Of a stretch of DNA of 9,600 nucleotides, positions 5,829-9,600 are shown piece by piece. Source of the stretch: Paracoccaceae bacterium (GTDB lineage: Bacteria; Pseudomonadota; Alphaproteobacteria; Rhodobacterales; Rhodobacteraceae); assembly GCA_007121115.1 (NCBI GenBank), contig SKMI01000069.1, forward strand, positions 1-9,600, written 5' to 3'. The notes below the pieces were generated by a model. The model ran no database searches, was not told the origin of the DNA, and worked only from the letters and a program-made list of their open reading frames with translations. Numbering within the stretch: position 1 is the first letter of the stretch; the number at the start of each line of letters is the position of its first letter. The translations under genes were made by a program, and so were the position numbers.

Positions 5829-6704
5829 ATGACCGAACGCGCCGATCCACGGTATGCCGCGCTGGACCTTTGGGACAGCCATACCGCGCTTGCCGCCATC
5901 TGGGAGAGCCAGATGGCAGCCGTCGCCGCCATCGGCCCGGCGCTGCCCGCGCTCGCCGGGGTGGTCGAGGCCGCGGTGCCGCGCCTGCGGGCAGGCGGGC
6001 GGCTGGTCTGGGCGGGGGCGGGGACCTCGATCCGCATTGCCGTGCAGGACGCGGTGGAGCTAGGCCCCACCTTCGACTGGCCCGAGGCGCGCAGCCTGCA
6101 CCTGATCGCCGGCGGGCCGGAGGCGCTGATGCAGGCCGTCGAGGGGGCCGAGGATGACGCGCCCGGCGCCCGCGCTCAGGTCACCCGTGCGGCGCTGGGC
6201 GAAAGCGATGTGGTCTTCGGCATCGCCGCCAGCGGGCGCACGCCTTTCACCGTAGCCGCGCTCGAGGTCGCACGCGCGGCGGGAGCACTCACCGTCGGAA
6301 TTGCCTGCGCGCCCGACACGCCGCTGGTCCGCGCCGCCGCGCATGGCATCACCCTCGACACCGGAGCCGAGGTGGTGGCGGGCTCCACCCGGATGAAAGC
6401 GGGAACCGCGCAAAAGGTGGCGCTGAACATGCTGTCCACGCAGATCATGGTGCGGCTGGGCCGGGTGCATGGCGGGCTGATGGTGGACATGCGCGCCCAG
6501 AACAGCAAGCTGCGCGACCGCGCGCGGGACATGGTGGCGCAACTTGCAGGCGTGGAGCCCGAGGCGGCAGAGGACGCGCTTGAGCGCACCGGCTGGCGTA
6601 TCAAGCCGGCCGTTCTGGTCGCGCGTGGGCAATCCCCCGATGCGGCGACCGCGGCGCTGGCGGTGTCGGGCGGGGTGCTGCGGCTAGCGCTTGACAAGGA
6701 GTGA
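5829..6704 (+). CDS. murQ: N-acetylmuramic acid 6-phosphate etherase
   Basis: This 291-residue protein (E. coli MurQ is 298) cleaves the lactyl ether of MurNAc-6-P to give GlcNAc-6-P and D-lactate in the cytoplasm, a step in peptidoglycan recycling. It is a SIS-domain sugar-phosphate enzyme. Visible motifs: GAGTS (63-67), DAVELGPTF with Glu77, AVEGAEDD with Glu108, the second SIS loop AASGRTPF (133-140), and the signature EVVAGSTRMKAGTAQK (181-196) followed by MLSTQIMVRLG and MVDMRAQNSKLRDRA. Glu77 and Glu108 are 31 residues apart, like the catalytic pair E83/E114 reported for E. coli. Position 68, usually Gly in GTSGR, is Ile here. Start ATG 5829 has only a weak AGGG upstream, but it places MTERADPRY...DLWDS where the family begins. 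The frame is open far upstream, though that part runs antisense through the kinase and nagA. It is divergent from those genes and supplies the GlcNAc-6-P that NagA uses. Confidence 0.96.
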   Translation: MTERADPRYAALDLWDSHTALAAIWESQMAAVAAIGPALPALAGVVEAAVPRLRAGGRLVWAGAGTSIRIAVQDAVELGPTFDWPEARSLHLIAGGPEALMQAVEGAEDDAPGARAQVTRAALGESDVVFGIAASGRTPFTVAALEVARAAGALTVGIACAPDTPLVRAAAHGITLDTGAEVVAGSTRMKAGTAQKVALNMLSTQIMVRLGRVHGGLMVDMRAQNSKLRDRARDMVAQLAGVEPEAAEDALERTGWRIKPAVLVARGQSPDAATAALAVSGGVLRLALDKE

Positions 6705-6750
6705 CGTCGTCGGCGCGTGTCGCTGACGGGGGAAGCGCGCGCGGGCGGGC

Positions 6751-7593
6751 TCACCCGGCGGTGGCGCGCATGGCCATGCGCCCGTCCGGCCCGGCGGTCC
6801 ATAATTCCAGCCCGTCCTTGCCCTCGCGCGCGTTCACGGTGAAGGGCACGCCCCCGGTCAGCGGCCCCAACCCGCGGAAGCCAAAGCGTGCGGGCGCGCG
6901 TCCGATCAGCCGGGTCGCCATTTCCAGCATCAGCGTGGCCTGCAGCGGCCCGTGCACCACCAGCCCCGCATAGCCTTCGTCGCAGCAATGGTCGCGGTCG
7001 TAGTGGATGCGGTGGCCGTTGAAGGTGATGGCCGAGTAGCGAAACAGCATCACAGGATCGGCGGTCACGGTCAGGCTGTGCTCGGGTTCGGATGCCTCTG
7101 GCGGGGCGGTGGGGGCGGCGGCGTCGGTGGGCGCGCGATAGACCAGGTCCTGACGCTCGCGCACCGCCAGCCCACGCGGGCTGGTGATTTCATGCGTGAC
7201 GGTGACGAATACGAGCGCCCCGCTGCGCCCGGTCTTCTGGGTCACATCGCTCACCGTGGACCGGCGCGTGACCGGATCGTGCAGACGCAGGGGGGCGCGC
7301 AATTCCACCTCGCCCCCGGCCCACATCCGCCGCGGCAGGGGAACCGGGGGCAGGAAGCGGCCCAGCTTCTCGTGCCCGTCATGGCCGAGGTTCGATAGCG
7401 GCGGCGCGGGGAGCGCAAGGCACCAGTGCAGCGACGGCGGCAGCGGGGTCTCCACCACGGGCCGGTCCAACGTGGCGCAGAACTGGGCCAGCAGACGCGG
7501 GGTCACGGTGTCATGGTGCTCGGCGCTCTCGCCAATCCAGCCGCGCAACCGGGCGATGTCGACAGGGGTTTCGGGCGTGGCGGGCTCAGTCAT
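6751..7593 (-). CDS. MaoC/HTD2-type double-hotdog acyl-thioester (acyl-CoA) hydratase
   Basis: This 280-residue protein has two hotdog halves. The N-terminal half (about 10-150) is FAS1-dehydratase-like, starting WIGESAEHHDTVTPRLLAQFCATLD. A Pro/Ala/Glu linker (155-171) follows, and the C-terminal half is MaoC-like with FNGHRIHYDRDHC (191-203) and EGYAGLVVHGPL (206-217), which hold the hydratase active-site His/Asp region. Known relatives include mitochondrial 3-hydroxyacyl-thioester dehydratase 2 and mesaconyl-C4-CoA hydratase. The reaction should be reversible hydration of an enoyl- or mesaconyl-like CoA ester; the exact substrate cannot be read from sequence. Start: ATG 7593 overlaps the stop of ycjF by 8 nt and has GGAG 6 nt upstream. 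A start at 7629 would overlap ycjF by 44 nt and adds only a Pro/Ala-rich leader. It is the last gene of a tight ycjX-ycjF-hydratase operon. It converges with murQ, with 46 bp between and no clear terminator. Confidence 0.86.
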   Translation of the reverse strand: MTEPATPETPVDIARLRGWIGESAEHHDTVTPRLLAQFCATLDRPVVETPLPPSLHWCLALPAPPLSNLGHDGHEKLGRFLPPVPLPRRMWAGGEVELRAPLRLHDPVTRRSTVSDVTQKTGRSGALVFVTVTHEITSPRGLAVRERQDLVYRAPTDAAAPTAPPEASEPEHSLTVTADPVMLFRYSAITFNGHRIHYDRDHCCDEGYAGLVVHGPLQATLMLEMATRLIGRAPARFGFRGLGPLTGGVPFTVNAREGKDGLELWTAGPDGRMAMRATAG

Positions 7594-8602
7594 GGCGGGC
7601 TCCGGTTGAGCTGGGGGCGCTGCGGTCAAAGAGTCCGGTCAGCGCGCGCTGGATCAGGGTGGTGACGCGCGGGCGCGGTGTGGCGGCAAAGGGCAGGGGG
7701 CGGCAGACCTCCATGGCCGCGACGCCCACGCGGGCCGAGAGCGCGCCGTTCATCACCCCCTCGCCGAAGCGGCGCGAGAGCTTCGACAGCATGCCGCCAC
7801 CGGCGACCGAGCCGATCAGGTCATCGCCCGCCGAAACCAGCCCCGTGGCCAGCAGATGCGTCATCACCGCGCGCAGCAGCCGCAGGCTGCCCAGCGTGCC
7901 GCTGCGCCCGCCGTAAAGCGCCGCGATCCGCCGGATCATGCGCAGGTTGGCCAAGAGCGCGACCGCCACATCCAGCGCTGCCATGGGCACCACGGCGGTG
8001 ATCAGCGCCACCTGCCGGGCGGTCGCCTCGACCTCGGCCCGTGCGGCGCGGTCGATGGGGTCCAGCAGCACGGTTTCGGTCAGGGTCAGAACGCCGTCGG
8101 GGTCGAAGGCGTCGGCGCTGGTCTCGGCCAGCCGTGTGCGCGCCCAGGTCAGGTCGGCGCGGTCGGCGTAAAGCGCGGCAATGTCCTCGGCCAGCGCGCG
8201 GGCGTCCTTGAGGTCCGTCACGGCCACTGCGCGGGTGCGCAGGCTGTCGATCCGGCGCAGGCGGCGGAAACCCGCGATCTCGCGCAAGGCCAGCGCCACC
8301 AGCCCCAGTGCCACCACCGCCATAAACGCCAGTGCCAGTGTGCCCAGAACGGGCGTGCGCTCCATCAGCCGGGTGGCGAAATCCCAGGCGGCGACCGAGA
8401 GCGCCAGCGCCACGAACCCCGCCAGCGCCGCCCAGACCAGCGCGGCAAAGCGCGATCGGGGACGGGCGATCAGCGCCGCGCCGGTGGCCATGGCGCGCCC
8501 CGTGGGCGCCGCCGGGGCGTCATCGGGCAGCGGTGGGGCCGAGGCCGGGTCGGCGGCGGGGGCATCATCGACATCGAAAAGGACGGGTTTGCGCGTGTTC
8601 AT
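7586..8602 (-). CDS. ycjF: YcjF-family inner-membrane protein (TIGR01620 / DUF697)
   Basis: This is a 338-residue membrane protein. An N-terminal cytoplasmic stretch rich in Ala, Pro and Asp (about 1-50) is followed by two hydrophobic segments (about 52-75 and 85-107). A charged region (110-195) comes next, then a DUF697-like C-terminal part with a further hydrophobic stretch (198-220) and LRMIRRIAALYGGRSG (220-235). In E. coli, YcjF is encoded beside YcjX next to the phage-shock (psp) genes and belongs to that stress regulon; its molecular function is not established. Start ATG 8602 overlaps the ycjX stop by 4 nt (ATGA) and has GGGGA about 9 nt upstream. The low-complexity acidic N-terminus differs between family members, so it adds little to the assignment. 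The ycjX linkage makes the call firm. Confidence 0.9.
   Translation of the reverse strand: MNTRKPVLFDVDDAPAADPASAPPLPDDAPAAPTGRAMATGAALIARPRSRFAALVWAALAGFVALALSVAAWDFATRLMERTPVLGTLALAFMAVVALGLVALALREIAGFRRLRRIDSLRTRAVAVTDLKDARALAEDIAALYADRADLTWARTRLAETSADAFDPDGVLTLTETVLLDPIDRAARAEVEATARQVALITAVVPMAALDVAVALLANLRMIRRIAALYGGRSGTLGSLRLLRAVMTHLLATGLVSAGDDLIGSVAGGGMLSKLSRRFGEGVMNGALSARVGVAAMEVCRPLPFAATPRPRVTTLIQRALTGLFDRSAPSSTGARHD
7600..7603 (-). promoter_or_regulatory. Ribosome binding site deciding the hydratase start
   Basis: GGAG on the minus strand, 6 nt before ATG 7593 and inside the end of ycjF. It favours this start over ATG 7629. Confidence 0.6.
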
Positions 8603-9600
8603 GTCAGCCGGTCCCCGAACAGGAATTCCGCCGCCCGGTCCAGCCGGATATGGGGCAGCCCCTCGCCCGGTTTCAGGCTCAGTGCGGCGGGGGCAAAGCG
8701 CATGATCCGGTAGTCGCTGTCCAGCCAGTCGCCGGTGCCTTCAGCGCGCGGAGCGGTCAGCAGGCGCGTGGGGTCCTCGGGCAGTTCGCCGGGATAGAAC
8801 GCCGCCTGCCGCCCGCCGTCCAGCAGCCGACCCCGCACGCAATCGAAGCTTTCGCCGCCCTGTCGGCGGGTTTCCTCGACCGTGGCGCGCAGGGCGGCGA
8901 TGGACATCGCCGCCGTTTGGGCGCCTGCGAAATCGGCGCGGTCGCGGGACTGGCGCAGGAGCGCTTCCACCAGCGCGGTCAGGCGGGGGTGCTGGGTGTG
9001 GTGCAGGTGGTCGGCCTTGGTGGCGGCGAAAAGAATGCGCTCCACCCGCCGCCCCATCAGCAGCCGCGACAGCCACGCGTTGCGGCCGGGGCGGAAGGCG
9101 CCCAGCACCTCGGTCATGGTGCGGCCCAGCATCTCCACCGCCTCGGGGCCGTGGTGGATCGCGTCCAGCGCATCGACCAGCACCACCTGCCGGTCGATCC
9201 GGGCGAAATGATCGCGAAAGAACGGGTGGACCACGCGGGCCTTGTAGGCCTCGAACCGGCGCTCCATTTCGCGCAGGATCGTGCCCCGCTTCGAGGGCCG
9301 TTCCAAGGGGATCGGCGCGAAGGTCAGCACTGGCGAGCCGGCCAGATCGCCGGGCAGCAGGAACCGCCCCGGGGTCACGTCGGCGAAGCCCTGAGCCCGC
9401 GCCGCGCGCAGGTAGTCGGTGAAGCGCGTGGCCAGATCCTGCGCCAGCGGCTCGTCATGGGGACTGTCGGGGTCCACGGCGCGGGCGCGCTCCATGAAGC
9501 CCTGCGCGCAGGCGCGCTTGTCGATCCGCGCCAGCGTGGCATCGGCCCAGTCGCGGTAGCTGCGCTCCATCAGCGCCAGATCGAGCAGCCATTCGCCGGG
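8599..9600 (-). CDS. ycjX: YcjX-family P-loop NTPase (DUF463), N-terminus outside the window
   Basis: The frame is open to the right edge and gives the C-terminal 333 residues of a protein that is about 460-490 residues in the family. So roughly 130-150 residues, including the Walker A loop, are missing. The visible start PGEWLLDLALMERSYRDW matches the DYPGEWLLDL region after the switch-II (DxxG-like) motif of YcjX proteins. Further along are RQVVLVDALDAIHHG, the G4-like motif TKAD in ILFAATKADHLHHTQH, and the C-terminal LPHIRLDRAAEFLFGD. The protein is a predicted cytoplasmic or membrane-associated GTPase-like NTPase. It is co-conserved with YcjF and linked in enterobacteria to the phage-shock envelope-stress response. 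An internal ATG at 9570 is not the start, because homology continues upstream of it. It leads an overlapping operon with ycjF and the hydratase; its promoter is outside the window. Confidence 0.93.
   Translation of the reverse strand, partial: PGEWLLDLALMERSYRDWADATLARIDKRACAQGFMERARAVDPDSPHDEPLAQDLATRFTDYLRAARAQGFADVTPGRFLLPGDLAGSPVLTFAPIPLERPSKRGTILREMERRFEAYKARVVHPFFRDHFARIDRQVVLVDALDAIHHGPEAVEMLGRTMTEVLGAFRPGRNAWLSRLLMGRRVERILFAATKADHLHHTQHPRLTALVEALLRQSRDRADFAGAQTAAMSIAALRATVEETRRQGGESFDCVRGRLLDGGRQAAFYPGELPEDPTRLLTAPRAEGTGDWLDSDYRIMRFAPAALSLKPGEGLPHIRLDRAAEFLFGDRLT

Noticed and set aside
5627..6070. Upstream extension of the amino-sugar kinase
   Set aside because: It would run antisense into murQ. 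The ATP-binding loop belongs near residue 8, and ATG 5626 has a good ribosome binding site.
6705..6750. Bidirectional terminator between murQ and the hydratase gene
   Set aside because: Only a weak stem with a G-U pair (GTCGGC/GCTGAC) is present and there is no T-run on either strand.
7594..7629. Longer hydratase start at ATG 7629
   Set aside because: It adds a Pro/Ala-rich leader and a 44-nt overlap with ycjF, while ATG 7593 has GGAG at 6 nt and an 8-nt overlap.

Overview
The window is GC-rich DNA, probably from an alphaproteobacterium of the Rhodobacteraceae type. The reasons are strong G/C preference at third codon positions, an IalB-family periplasmic protein, and a MurQ / BadF-type kinase / NagA amino-sugar module together with a YcjX-YcjF pair. 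This assignment is an inference from gene content and composition, not from a search.

Layout. Bases 1-593 (+) hold the 3' end of a large secreted protein: at least 23 copies of an acidic, proline-rich pentapeptide (DPDPT) and then an acidic C-terminal tail. It overlaps by 4 nt (GTGA) a complete TpsB/FhaC-type outer-membrane transporter at 590-2203, so the two look like a two-partner secretion pair (exoprotein plus transporter). A noncoding stretch of about 470 bp with several hairpins (2204-2674) separates this pair from a convergent IalB-family gene (2675-3175, -).

Bases 3573-6704 hold an amino-sugar / cell-wall recycling module. A BadF/BcrA-family amino-sugar kinase (4727-5626, -) and nagA (3573-4730, -) overlap by 4 nt. 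murQ (5829-6704, +) is transcribed divergently from a 202-bp gap that carries a double GC hairpin. Together they could phosphorylate GlcNAc and/or MurNAc, cleave MurNAc-6-P to GlcNAc-6-P, and deacetylate that to GlcN-6-P.

Bases 6751-9600 (-) form a tight overlapping operon: ycjX (N-terminus beyond the window), ycjF, and a MaoC/HTD2-type acyl-thioester hydratase. Junctions overlap by 4 and 8 nt.

I found no rRNA, tRNA, CRISPR array, transposase or integrase. The gene families are all known. I do not see a convincing undescribed system. The parts most worth a second look are the DPDPT stalk with its transporter, the repeat and palindromes upstream of the IalB gene, the hairpin element between the divergent amino-sugar genes, and the hydratase locked into the ycjXF operon.
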